Of a stretch of DNA of 64,000 nt, positions 7,886 to 15,333 are shown piece after piece (the first letter of the stretch is position 1; the number at the start of each line of letters is the position of its first letter). The notes beneath the pieces are model-generated. The model had not been told where the DNA came from and ran no database searches. It saw nothing but the letters and a program-made list of their open reading frames with translations. The position numbers and the translations under genes are program-made. The stretch is from Micromonospora sp. WMMD882 (GTDB lineage: Bacteria; Actinomycetota; Actinomycetes; Mycobacteriales; Micromonosporaceae), in contig NZ_CP114903.1 in the NCBI RefSeq assembly GCF_027497255.1, positions 4,030,001-4,094,000 of the forward strand, read 5' to 3'.

Positions 7886-9091
7886 ATGCCCCGCCCGAGT
7901 CCGCGTCCGGTCGCCGCCGGGCTGGCCACCGTCATTGTGACCGTACTGACGGCCACTCCGGGCGCCGCCGCGCCGAGCTGCCCCTCGCCGCTGACCCCGA
8001 GCCGGCCGGTGAGCGAAGCTCCCTGGTCGCAGCAACGATACGCCCCCGACCGGCTGGCCCCGCTCGCCACCGGGGACGGGACCCGCGTCGCCGTCGTCGA
8101 CTCCGGGGTCGACCGTCGGCACCCGCAGTTGCGGGGGCGGATCCTCGGCGGGGCGGACTTCCTGGACCGGGGCGACGACGGTCGGCGGGACTGCGTCGGG
8201 CACGGCACCGGCGTGGCGAGCATCATCGCCGCCGGACCCGGCTCGGGGATCGCCTTCCGGGGGCTGGCCCCCGACGCCCGGATCCTCCCGGTACGGGTCA
8301 GCGAGCAGCAGGTGGTCGACGGCCGCGAGTCGGGGCGTACGGTCAGCGCGAAGGTCTTCGCCGAGGCCATCCGGTGGGCGGTGGACCACGACGCCGACGT
8401 GCTCAACCTCTCCGTGGTCCTGTACGCGGACGACCCGGCCGTCCGGGCGGCGATCGGGTACGCCGTCGAGCGGGACGTGGTGGTGGTCGCCGCCGCCGGG
8501 AACCTGCACGACAACGGTGACCCGCGCCCCTACCCGGCCGCCTACGACGGGGTGCTCGGGGTGGGCGCGATCGCCGCCGACGGCTCCCGGGCGGACTTCT
8601 CCCAGGTCGGCGCCTACGTCGACGTGGTGGCCCCGGGCAGCGACGTGCTGATGGCCGCGCCGGGGCAGGGTCACCGCCGGGCCGACGGCACGAGTTACGC
8701 CACCCCGTTCGTGGCGGCCACCGCCGCGCTGCTGCGCGAGTACCGGCCGGAGCTGACCGCCGGCGAGGTGGCCCGGCGCATCGTGGCCACCGCCGACCCC
8801 GCCCCGGGGCGGCACGCCGGCTACGGCGCGGGGGTGCTCAACCCGTACCGGGCGGTCACCGGGACCGGCCCGGGCGGCGCCGGACGGGGCCGTCCGGTCG
8901 AGGGCCTGCCGGCGGACCGGGCCGACCCGGCGCTGGTCGCGCGGGACGAGCGGCGGGCCGACGCGCGGCGGCGGGCGCTGCTGGCCGCCGCCGTCGCCGC
9001 CGTCGGCGTGACCGTCGCGCTGGTGGCGGCGTTGGTGCTGCCCCGAGGGTCACGCCGCCGCTGGCGTCCCGCCGACCCGGCGGACCGCTGA
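7886..9091 (+). CDS. mycP: Mycosin (type VII secretion-associated subtilisin-like serine protease)
   Basis: The 401-residue membrane-anchored S8 protease acts on the outer face of the membrane and is a standard part of type VII (ESX) loci. The start at 7886 has GGAGG 5 bases upstream; the earlier in-frame ATG at 7850 lacks one. The N-terminal signal peptide ends near residue 30. The catalytic triad is Asp72 (VVDSGVD), His106 (GHGTGVASI) and Ser270 (DGTSYATPF). A C-terminal transmembrane helix (about 364-386) is followed by an Arg-rich tail, the usual mycosin topology. It converges on the two WXG100 genes, with a 27-bp tandem repeat between. Confidence 0.92.
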   Translation: MPRPSPRPVAAGLATVIVTVLTATPGAAAPSCPSPLTPSRPVSEAPWSQQRYAPDRLAPLATGDGTRVAVVDSGVDRRHPQLRGRILGGADFLDRGDDGRRDCVGHGTGVASIIAAGPGSGIAFRGLAPDARILPVRVSEQQVVDGRESGRTVSAKVFAEAIRWAVDHDADVLNLSVVLYADDPAVRAAIGYAVERDVVVVAAAGNLHDNGDPRPYPAAYDGVLGVGAIAADGSRADFSQVGAYVDVVAPGSDVLMAAPGQGHRRADGTSYATPFVAATAALLREYRPELTAGEVARRIVATADPAPGRHAGYGAGVLNPYRAVTGTGPGGAGRGRPVEGLPADRADPALVARDERRADARRRALLAAAVAAVGVTVALVAALVLPRGSRRRWRPADPADR

Positions 9092-9143
9092 CCCGGTATG
9101 GGGCCGGTCGGGAGCGCTGCGCACCCCGACGGCACGCGGGCCG

Positions 9144-9241
9144 GGCCGGGCCGACGGTCACGCCCGCCCGGGCCGGGCCGACGGTCACGCCCGCCCGGGC
9201 CGGGCCGACGGTCACGCCCGCCCGGCCCGGGCCGACGGTCA
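9144..9241. repeat. 27-bp tandem repeat between mycP and the WXG100 genes
   Basis: The block GCCGACGGTCA recurs at 9150, 9177, 9204 and 9231, an exact 27-base period of about 3.4 copies. A degenerate copy lies just before 9144. The last copy supplies the TGA stop codon of the WXG100 gene at 9239-9532. Confidence 0.85.
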
Positions 9242-9532
9242 CTGGAACAGGTTGATGTTGCGCTTCTCGGTGTTGAGGTAGTCGGCGGCGGAGTCGTCCA
9301 CCGCGACCTTGATGTCGCGCAGCATCGACTGGAGGTCCTGTGAGGCCGACCGCCAGCGGGCCTGACGCTGGGCGTACGCCTCCTTGGCGTCACCGGACCA
9401 GCTCGCCACCAGCGGGGCGGCGTCCCGCTCCAACTGGCCGAGCTGCGAATCCAGCGTGTTCAGCGCCCGCTGGATGTCCGCGCCGGCCTGTTGCAGCGCG
9501 GCGAAGTTGACGACCAGCACACCGTCGTTCAT
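9239..9532 (-). CDS. WXG100 family type VII secretion substrate (EsxA/EsxB-like), second of the pair
   Basis: The 97-residue helical-hairpin protein has the turn motif Trp-Ser-Gly (SWSGDAKEAY) in its middle and a C-terminal YLNTE, matching the YxxxD/E export signal of type VII substrates. WXG100 proteins are exported as dimers through the EccC translocase. It lies 28 bases after the other WXG100 gene and is probably co-transcribed and co-exported with it. A purine-rich ribosome-binding site (GAGGGGGA) lies about 8 bases before the ATG. The stop codon sits in the last copy of a 27-bp tandem repeat. Confidence 0.9.
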   Translation of the reverse strand: MNDGVLVVNFAALQQAGADIQRALNTLDSQLGQLERDAAPLVASWSGDAKEAYAQRQARWRSASQDLQSMLRDIKVAVDDSAADYLNTEKRNINLFQ

Positions 9533-9560
9533 CGGATTCTTCCCCCTCTTCGCGGATCGG

Positions 9561-9878
9561 CTACAGCGGCAACTGGATGCCGCGGTTGGTGTTGGTGACC
9601 CGACCGGCCGCCTCGGAGTCCGACGTGTCGTACTGCGTGCCGGCGGTGCGGATCGCCTGGGCGGTCTCCCGCAGGGCCCGGTGCAACGCCGACTGGTCCT
9701 GTGACCACTGCTGCTTGACCTGCTCGAACGACCGGCCGCCGGCGCCCCGCCAGGCCTGCTGCAACACCTCCAGCTCGGCCATCATCTGACTCAGCATCGT
9801 CTGCAACGACTGGTCGACCTGCTCGAACTTCGCGGCGGTCTGCTGCATCACCGCGGCTTCCGCCTGGGTCTGGGACAC
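9561..9878 (-). CDS. WXG100 family type VII secretion substrate, first of the pair
   Basis: The 105-residue protein has the two-helix WXG100 form, with Trp-Arg-Gly (QQAWRGAGGRSF) at the turn and a C-terminal YDTSD that matches the YxxxD/E export signal. It is the probable heterodimer partner of the next gene. The start is GTG at 9876-9878, with GAGGTG about 8 bases upstream. The gene is divergent from eccE. The 264 bases between them (9879-10142) hold the two promoters; I see no clear further element there. Confidence 0.9.
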   Translation of the reverse strand: MSQTQAEAAVMQQTAAKFEQVDQSLQTMLSQMMAELEVLQQAWRGAGGRSFEQVKQQWSQDQSALHRALRETAQAIRTAGTQYDTSDSEAAGRVTNTNRGIQLPL

Positions 9879-10142
9879 CCGGATGTCACCTCGTCTCTGT
9901 CGAATCGGAACCGCCCGCCGACGCCCCCCCGTGTGGACACGTCGGTCGCCCGCCGACAGTCGGGGAACTGCCTCGTCAGCGGATCGACGGAACTCGTCGC
10001 TGACGGTAGCGGGCCGCCCATGGATGTGCTACCCCGCTCCGCTCGCCTGTGGACAACCGCCCCGCCGGGCCGGGCCCGAACCCATAACATGGGCCGCTGG
10101 GCCGAGCGGGGCGGCGCACGGGCGGGCGGGAGGAGGCGCACG

Positions 10143-12056
10143 GTGACGGTGACGAGGACCGGCCGGTCGACGCCCACCCGACCGGAGGCACGGACGGGCC
10201 GGGCCGGACTCCCGGCGGGGCAGGGCGGGCAACCGGCGGGCCGGGGCGACCGGTCGCCGACGCCGGGCGGGCGACGTCCGCCGCCGGCCCGGTGGAGCGT
10301 CCGGCGGCCCCGCCGGGTGTTCGGCGTACGGGCCGGGCAGGTCGTCGCCGCCCAGGTGGCGGTCGCCCTGGTCGCCGCCGCCCTGGGCCGGGGGGCGCTG
10401 GTCACCGCCGGGGCCGTGCTGGTCGCCCTGGTCCTGCTGGCGGTGGCCTGGGTACGGCTGCGCGGTCGGTGGCTGTTCGAGTGGCTGGTGATCGCCGTCG
10501 CCCACCTCACCCGGCGGCGGGGGCTGCCACCGGGCGTCGGCCCGGCCGCGGTGCTGGGCCTGGTCGCGCCGGACGCCTCGGTGCGCGGCGCGGAGCTGGC
10601 CGGTGACCCGGCCGCCGTGGTCGCCGACGCGGACGGCCTGACCGCCCTGCTGGAGCTTCTCGACCCGGGCGGCCCGCTCGGGGACGGCGCGCGGGAGCTG
10701 CCCGGTCCGGCGGCGCTGCTGCCCCCGGTCGGCCCGGACACTCCCCCGCTGCGCGTCCAGCTCGTGCTCTCCGGCTCCCCGGCGCCCGCGCCCGGGGCGG
10801 GCGGCAGCAAGGTGGCGACGTCGTACCGGCAGCTCACCGACGGGCGGCTGCCCGCGCGGGAACGCGCGGTGCTGGCCGTCCGGGCGCTGCGGGTGGACGG
10901 CTGGTCCGACGAGGACCTGCGGCGGGCGCTCTCCGGCGCGGTCCGCAAGGTGACCCGACGGCTCGCCCCGTTCACCGTCCGCCCGCTCGGCCCGGCCGCC
11001 GCGCTGCGCGTACTCGGGGAACTGGCCCACCACGACGGCGACCACCCCGTACGGGAAAGCTGGCCGGGGTTGCGTCTGGGGGGTCTGGCGCAGTCGACCT
11101 TCCGGTTGCGTCGCTGGCCCGACCTGGGCGGCGACGGCGGTCGGCAGCTCGTGCCGAGGCTGCTCGGGCTGCCCGCCGCCGCGGTCACCGTCGCGCTCTG
11201 CGCCGGCCCCCGGGGCACCGACCCGGCCGTGACGCCTGTCGAGTTGTCGGTGCGGCTGGCCGCCGACACGCCGGCGGAGCTGTCCGCCGCCGAGCAGGCG
11301 CTGCGCCGGCTGGTCGGCGGGGTGGGCGGCGAGGTGCGCCGGCTCGACGGGTACCAGTCGCCGGGCTTCGCCGCGACCCTGCCGCTGGCCCGGGCCGGGC
11401 GGGGTCCGGCCCTGCCGGTCGGCCGGCTCGACGCGCTGGAGCTGCCGTTCGGCACGGCCGGGCTGATGATCGGCGCGAACCGGCACGGCGGCGCGGTCAC
11501 CCTGCGGATCTTCCGGCCGGAAGCCACCCGGCTGGTGCTGGTCGGGGGGGTGCCGGCCGCGCAGTTGCTCGGGTTGCGGGCGATGGCGCTGGGCGCCCGG
11601 GTGGTGGTGCAGACCACCCGCCCCCGGGCCTGGGAGCCGTTCCTGCGGGGGGTCGGGGTGCCGGGAGGCGCGATCGCGGTCGTCCCGCCCGGTCGGCCGG
11701 TGGACGCGTTCGCCGGGTCGCCGCTGCGCCCGCTGCTGCTGGTGGTGGACGCCGGGCCGGTGGCCGCCGACGCCGCGCCCGGGCCGGGCTGGCAGGCGAC
11801 CCTGGTGGTCCGGGACGAGTTGACCCCGGCCGACGGGGACGCGCTCGCCCGGGCCGACCTGGCGGTGCTGCAACCGCTGGACCCGACCGAGGCCGCCCTC
11901 GCCGGCGGCGCGCTCGGGCTGGGCGGCTCGGCCGAGTGGCTGACCCGCATCCGGCCGGAGATGGTGGCGGTGGTGAACCGGCGGGCGTTGCGGTGGGCGC
12001 TGCTGTCCCCCACCCCGATCGAGGCGCAACTGGTCGGCCCGCCGGCCCGCCGCTGA
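10143..12056 (+). CDS. eccE: Type VII secretion protein EccE
   Basis: The 637-residue protein has a basic, Pro/Gly-rich N-terminus, two adjacent membrane helices (about 63-81 and 84-104) and then VRLRGRWLFEWL, a motif I associate with actinobacterial EccE. A large cytosolic region follows. EccE sits at the edge of the ESX membrane complex and contacts mycosin. The GTG at 10143 is preferred because GGGAGGAGG lies at 10128-10136. The frame is open further upstream, and an ATG at 10089 would add 18 residues without a ribosome-binding site. Its position beside mycP and the WXG100 pair supports the call. Confidence 0.85.
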   Translation: MTVTRTGRSTPTRPEARTGRAGLPAGQGGQPAGRGDRSPTPGGRRPPPARWSVRRPRRVFGVRAGQVVAAQVAVALVAAALGRGALVTAGAVLVALVLLAVAWVRLRGRWLFEWLVIAVAHLTRRRGLPPGVGPAAVLGLVAPDASVRGAELAGDPAAVVADADGLTALLELLDPGGPLGDGARELPGPAALLPPVGPDTPPLRVQLVLSGSPAPAPGAGGSKVATSYRQLTDGRLPARERAVLAVRALRVDGWSDEDLRRALSGAVRKVTRRLAPFTVRPLGPAAALRVLGELAHHDGDHPVRESWPGLRLGGLAQSTFRLRRWPDLGGDGGRQLVPRLLGLPAAAVTVALCAGPRGTDPAVTPVELSVRLAADTPAELSAAEQALRRLVGGVGGEVRRLDGYQSPGFAATLPLARAGRGPALPVGRLDALELPFGTAGLMIGANRHGGAVTLRIFRPEATRLVLVGGVPAAQLLGLRAMALGARVVVQTTRPRAWEPFLRGVGVPGGAIAVVPPGRPVDAFAGSPLRPLLLVVDAGPVAADAAPGPGWQATLVVRDELTPADGDALARADLAVLQPLDPTEAALAGGALGLGGSAEWLTRIRPEMVAVVNRRALRWALLSPTPIEAQLVGPPARR

Positions 12057-12109
12057 CCCCGGCCGTCGCGGGTTTCCCCTGGTGGACGGGGCATGGCACC
12101 ATCGCCGAC

Positions 12110-12487
12110 ATGAAATCTCTGCTGATCCGGCTGGGCAGCACGGTGCTGGCGCTCTGGCTGGCCACCCTGGTCGTTCCCGGGATCGCGGTGGAAGCCGGCT
12201 CGACCGTCGAGACGGTGGTGACCCTGCTCCTCGTGTCGGTGATCTTCGGCGTGGTCAACGCCGTGCTCCAGCCGATCATCAAGACCGTGGGCTGCGGCTT
12301 CTACCTGCTGACCCTGGGCCTGATCGCGCTGCTGGTCAACGGGCTGCTGTTCCTGCTCACCGGGTGGATCGCCGGCCAGGCCGGGCTGCCGTTCGAGGTG
12401 GACGGCTTCTGGCCGGCGGCGGTGCTCGGCGCGCTGCTCGTGGGCGTGGTCACCTGGCTGCTCGGCGTCCTCCTGGACCGGGAGTGA
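12110..12487 (+). CDS. Phage-holin-4-2/YvlD-type small membrane protein
   Basis: The 125-residue protein has about four hydrophobic helices. Features such as VNAVLQPIIK after helix 2 and LNGLLFLLTGWI-like helix 3 match the family annotated 'phage holin family protein' in actinobacteria. The physiological role is unknown and it is chromosomal rather than phage-linked here. The ATG at 12110 has no obvious ribosome-binding site. A GNAT gene follows 19 bases later on the same strand. Confidence 0.75.
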   Translation: MKSLLIRLGSTVLALWLATLVVPGIAVEAGSTVETVVTLLLVSVIFGVVNAVLQPIIKTVGCGFYLLTLGLIALLVNGLLFLLTGWIAGQAGLPFEVDGFWPAAVLGALLVGVVTWLLGVLLDRE

Positions 12488-12506
12488 GCCGGCCAGCCTC
12501 GGCGAC

Positions 12507-12950
12507 GTGCTGACCCTGACCCGCGCCGACGGCTACCAGCTCTGCGCCGACCCGGCGCGCCTCGACCTGGACCGCGTGCACCGCTGGCTCTCCAGCGACG
12601 CGTACTGGGCGCTCGGGCGGGACCGGGAGACGGTGGCCCGCGCGTTCGCCAACTCCATCGGGTTCGGCGTCTACCGGCCGTCCGACGGAGCCCAGGTGGC
12701 GGTGGCCCGGGTTGTCACCGACCGGGCCACCTTCGCCTGGCTCTGCGACGTCTACGTCGATCCGGTCGAGCGGGGCCGCGGGCTGGGCGGCTGGCTGGCC
12801 GGCGCGGTCCGCGACCACCTGACCGACCTCGGGGTACGGCGGATCCTGCTGGCCACCCTGGACGCGCACGGCGTGTACGCGGCGGCCGGGTTCACCCCGC
12901 TGCCCCGGCCCGAGTGGTGGATGCAACTGGACCGGCGCGACGAGTCGTGA
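12507..12950 (+). CDS. GNAT family N-acetyltransferase
   Basis: The 147-residue protein carries the acetyl-CoA binding motif VDPVERGRGLGGWL (RGRGLG, the R/QxxGxG/A signature) and an HGVYAAAGF segment typical of motif B. Its substrate cannot be read from sequence. The start is GTG at 12507. The stop overlaps the GTG of the next gene (rarD-like) by 4 bases, so the two are translationally coupled. Confidence 0.85.
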   Translation: MLTLTRADGYQLCADPARLDLDRVHRWLSSDAYWALGRDRETVARAFANSIGFGVYRPSDGAQVAVARVVTDRATFAWLCDVYVDPVERGRGLGGWLAGAVRDHLTDLGVRRILLATLDAHGVYAAAGFTPLPRPEWWMQLDRRDES

Positions 12951-13876
12951 CCGGGTCACGGGTCGGCTACCTGTACGCCCTCGGGGCGTACCTGGCGTGG
13001 GGTTTCTACCCGCTGTACCTGCGGCTGCTCCGGCCGACCGGGCCGGTCGAGGTGCTCGCCCACCGGATCGTCTGGTCGATGGTGGTGCTCGCGCTGCTGC
13101 TGGCCGCGCTGCGCCGGGCCGCCGTGCTGCGGGATCTGCTGCGCCGGCCCCGGGCGCTGGCCGGCGTCACCGTCGCCGCCGTGCTGATCGCCGTCAACTG
13201 GGGCGTCTACACGTACGGCGTGGACAGCGAGCAGGTGGTGGAGACCGCCCTCGGCTACTTCGTCAACCCGCTGGTGTCGGTGCTGCTCGGGGTGGCCGTG
13301 CTGCGGGAGCGGATGCGTCCGGCGCAGTGGGTGGCGGTCGGCGTCGGCGGGCTGGCCGTGGCGGTGCTCACCGCCGACTACGGGCGTCCGCCGTGGCTGG
13401 CGCTCGTCCTGGCGCTCAGCTTCGGCGGGTACGGCCTGGTCAAGAAGCGGCTGGCGCTGCCCGCCGCCGAGGGGATGTTCGTCGAGACGGCCGTGCTGGT
13501 GCTGCCCGCCGTCGGCTGGCTCGGCTGGCTGCTGTTCTCCGGCGGGCTGACGTTCGGTCGGGTGTCGGCCGGGCACACCGCGCTGCTGGTGCTGACCGGC
13601 GCGGTCACCGCCGGGCCGCTGCTCTGTTTCGCCGGGGCGGCCAACCGGCTGCCGCTGACCACGCTGGGCATGATGCAGTACCTCACCCCGACCCTCCAGC
13701 TCGGCTGCGCGGTGCTGGTCTTCCGGGAGCCGATGCCACCGGCCCGGCTCGCCGGGTTCGCGCTGGTCTGGGCGGCGCTCGTGGTGTTCAGCGTGGACGC
13801 GCTCCGACAGGCCCGTCAGCGCCCCCGGGGCCCCGACCCGGCCCGGGAGCAGGCCGTGCCGCTCCCGACCCGCTGA
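12947..13876 (+). CDS. rarD: RarD-type EamA transporter
   Basis: The 309-residue membrane protein has about ten helices and the RarD-like start GYLYALGAYLAWGFYPLYL. RarD belongs to the drug/metabolite transporter superfamily; its substrate is uncertain. The start GTG at 12947 overlaps the stop of the GNAT gene (GTGA). A short palindrome (13893-13906) and a 14-bp direct repeat follow the stop. Confidence 0.88.
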   Translation: MTGSRVGYLYALGAYLAWGFYPLYLRLLRPTGPVEVLAHRIVWSMVVLALLLAALRRAAVLRDLLRRPRALAGVTVAAVLIAVNWGVYTYGVDSEQVVETALGYFVNPLVSVLLGVAVLRERMRPAQWVAVGVGGLAVAVLTADYGRPPWLALVLALSFGGYGLVKKRLALPAAEGMFVETAVLVLPAVGWLGWLLFSGGLTFGRVSAGHTALLVLTGAVTAGPLLCFAGAANRLPLTTLGMMQYLTPTLQLGCAVLVFREPMPPARLAGFALVWAALVVFSVDALRQARQRPRGPDPAREQAVPLPTR

Positions 13877-13900
13877 CGCCCCGCCCAGCCGGGCCGCCGC

Positions 13901-13943
13901 GGCGGCTCAGCGGACACCGGTCGCCGTAGGGCGGCTCAGCGGA
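13901..13943. repeat. 14-bp direct repeat spanning the anti-sigma stop codon
   Basis: GGCGGCTCAGCGGA occurs at 13901-13914 and 13930-13943. The second copy contains the stop codon of the anti-sigma gene; the first follows a 14-bp perfect palindrome (13893-13906) that could end transcription of rarD. Confidence 0.6.
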
Positions 13944-14619
13944 CGTCGTAGCCGAGGACCGGGGTGCCGTCGGCCCGGAGCAGCTCCAGCCGGGCCAGCT
14001 CGGCGTCGGTGAACCGGGTCGTCCCGGTCAGCCGGACCTCGTCGCCGGGCGCGGCCACCCACGACCCGATCTGCTCCGACACGCCGTCCGGGCCGTACGC
14101 GACGAGCCGGAAGACGTACGCCCTGTGGTGGTCGGGGCGGGCGTCGTACCCGCACCGCAGCCGGACCTCGGTGCCCCATCCGGTGCCGGTGAGCCCGATC
14201 TCGGCGTGCACCGGGGCGACGCCGGCCACCGGGCGCATGGCGGCCATGCGGACCCCGTCGCCGCCCTGGTCGCCCGGCCGCAGGGCGGTCAACCCGGCCC
14301 CCACCACCAGGGTGAACACCGCGGCGGTCAGCGCCGTCACCGCGTACCGCCAGCGGGCCCGGCGGCGCTCTGCGCGGCGGGACCGGGCCGCGGCGGTGAG
14401 CAGCGCGGGCACCCCGGACCGCTCCGGCGGCGGCACCAGCCCGGCCACCTCGGCCGGGTCCAGCCGACCGAGCAGCCCCGGCAGGACGGCGAGCTCGGCG
14501 ACCGCGTCCCGGCAGGCCGCGCAGCCGGCCAGGTGCCGCTCGTAGGCGGCCCGTTCGGCCGGGGAGAGCGCGCCGAGCACGTACGCGCCGTCGTCGTGCG
14601 CGAACTCGCAGCCGGTCAT
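13936..14619 (-). CDS. Membrane-anchored zinc-finger anti-sigma factor
   Basis: The 227-residue protein has the zinc anti-sigma motif HLAGCAAC (His29, Cys33, Cys36) in its N-terminal cytosolic part, one membrane helix at about residues 93-113 (YAVTALTAAVFTLVVGAG), and an extracytoplasmic domain of about 110 residues. It should bind and inhibit the ECF sigma factor encoded just upstream; the two genes overlap by 4 bases (14616-14619). The signal that releases the sigma factor is unknown. Confidence 0.9.
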   Translation of the reverse strand: MTGCEFAHDDGAYVLGALSPAERAAYERHLAGCAACRDAVAELAVLPGLLGRLDPAEVAGLVPPPERSGVPALLTAAARSRRAERRRARWRYAVTALTAAVFTLVVGAGLTALRPGDQGGDGVRMAAMRPVAGVAPVHAEIGLTGTGWGTEVRLRCGYDARPDHHRAYVFRLVAYGPDGVSEQIGSWVAAPGDEVRLTGTTRFTDAELARLELLRADGTPVLGYDVR

Positions 14620-15203
14620 CCCGTCACCCCCATCTCGGCCAGCGCCAACCGTAGTGAGCGCAGCGCGTAGTGGGTGCGGGACTTGACCGTGCCCGGCGGA
14701 ACGCCCAGCCGGGCCGCCGCCTCCGCCACCGACCGCCCCTGGTAGAAGCACTCCACCAGGACCTCCCGGTGGGCCGGGCTGAGCCGGGCCAACGCCTCGG
14801 CCACCAGCCAGGTCTCCACCGCGCGGTCGGTCTCGTCGACGGTCTCCGCCGGCTCCGGCAGCTCGTCGGTGACGATCTCGCCGACCCTTGTGGACCGCCG
14901 CCGCCAGGCGTCGATGGCCAGGTTGCGGGCGGTGGTGAACAGCCAGGCGCGCACCGAACCCCGCTCCGGGTCCAGGGCCGCCGGGTGCCGCCAGGCCCGC
15001 AGCAGGGTCTCCTGCACCAGGTCCTCGGCGCGCTGCCGGTCCCCGTCGACCAGCCGCAGGGCGTGCGCGTAGAGCGCGTCGGCGTGCTCGTCGTGCAGCG
15101 CGCGGAGCAGGTGGGCGTCGTGGTCGCTGATGGCGGTCTCCTCGCTCCTCGCCGCAGCGGTGGGTACGCCGGAACATACGGGCCGGCGAGCGCATCGGTT
15201 CAC
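14616..15203 (-). CDS. ECF-type RNA polymerase sigma factor
   Basis: The conserved body, about 171 residues from 15131 on, has region 2 (RAEDLVQETLLRAWRHP, then AWLFTTARNLAIDAWRRR) and region 4 (LSPAHREVLVECFYQGRSV, then GVPPGTVKSRTHYALRSL). It pairs with the overlapping zinc anti-sigma gene. The start is uncertain. The coordinate given is a GTG at 15203 with no good ribosome-binding site, adding 24 unlikely residues. The family body begins at an ATC codon (15131-15129) that has GAGGAG six bases upstream, so either a rare AUC start or a changed ATG is possible. The upstream region is shared with phoX. Confidence 0.85.
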   Translation of the reverse strand: MNRCARRPVCSGVPTAAARSEETAISDHDAHLLRALHDEHADALYAHALRLVDGDRQRAEDLVQETLLRAWRHPAALDPERGSVRAWLFTTARNLAIDAWRRRSTRVGEIVTDELPEPAETVDETDRAVETWLVAEALARLSPAHREVLVECFYQGRSVAEAAARLGVPPGTVKSRTHYALRSLRLALAEMGVTG

Positions 15204-15237
15204 TGAGCTGGAGGTGTTCACCGGCGGTTCACTCCGA
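15198..15237 (+). promoter_or_regulatory. PHO-box-like direct repeats upstream of phoX
   Basis: GTTCACCGGCG at 15216-15226 is followed directly by GTTCACTCCGA at 15227-15237, two 11-base units in the form of actinobacterial PhoP direct-repeat sites. A third GTTCAC lies at 15198. The block lies about 100 bases before the phoX start and points towards it. Confidence 0.65.
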
Positions 15238-15333
15238 GGCCGACCCACGATCAACCGACCCTCCTAGCGTCCGGCAGGTACGCGCGCCCCTCGGGTCCCG
15301 ACGGGCGCCCACCCCTCCAGGAGGCTCCTCCAC

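Noticed and set aside
9144..9241. 27-bp repeats considered as a CRISPR array or coding repeats
   Set aside because: There are no spacers, and the frames through them lack ribosome-binding sites and are interrupted relative to neighbours.
12110..12487. Prophage remnant suggested by the holin-like protein
   Set aside because: No other phage genes, integrase or attachment sites lie nearby, and this family is commonly chromosomal in actinobacteria.
13936..15195. A single 419-codon frame that would fuse the sigma and anti-sigma genes
   Set aside because: The upstream part is Arg/Ala-rich out-of-frame sequence; the sigma factor is encoded in another frame with clear motifs.
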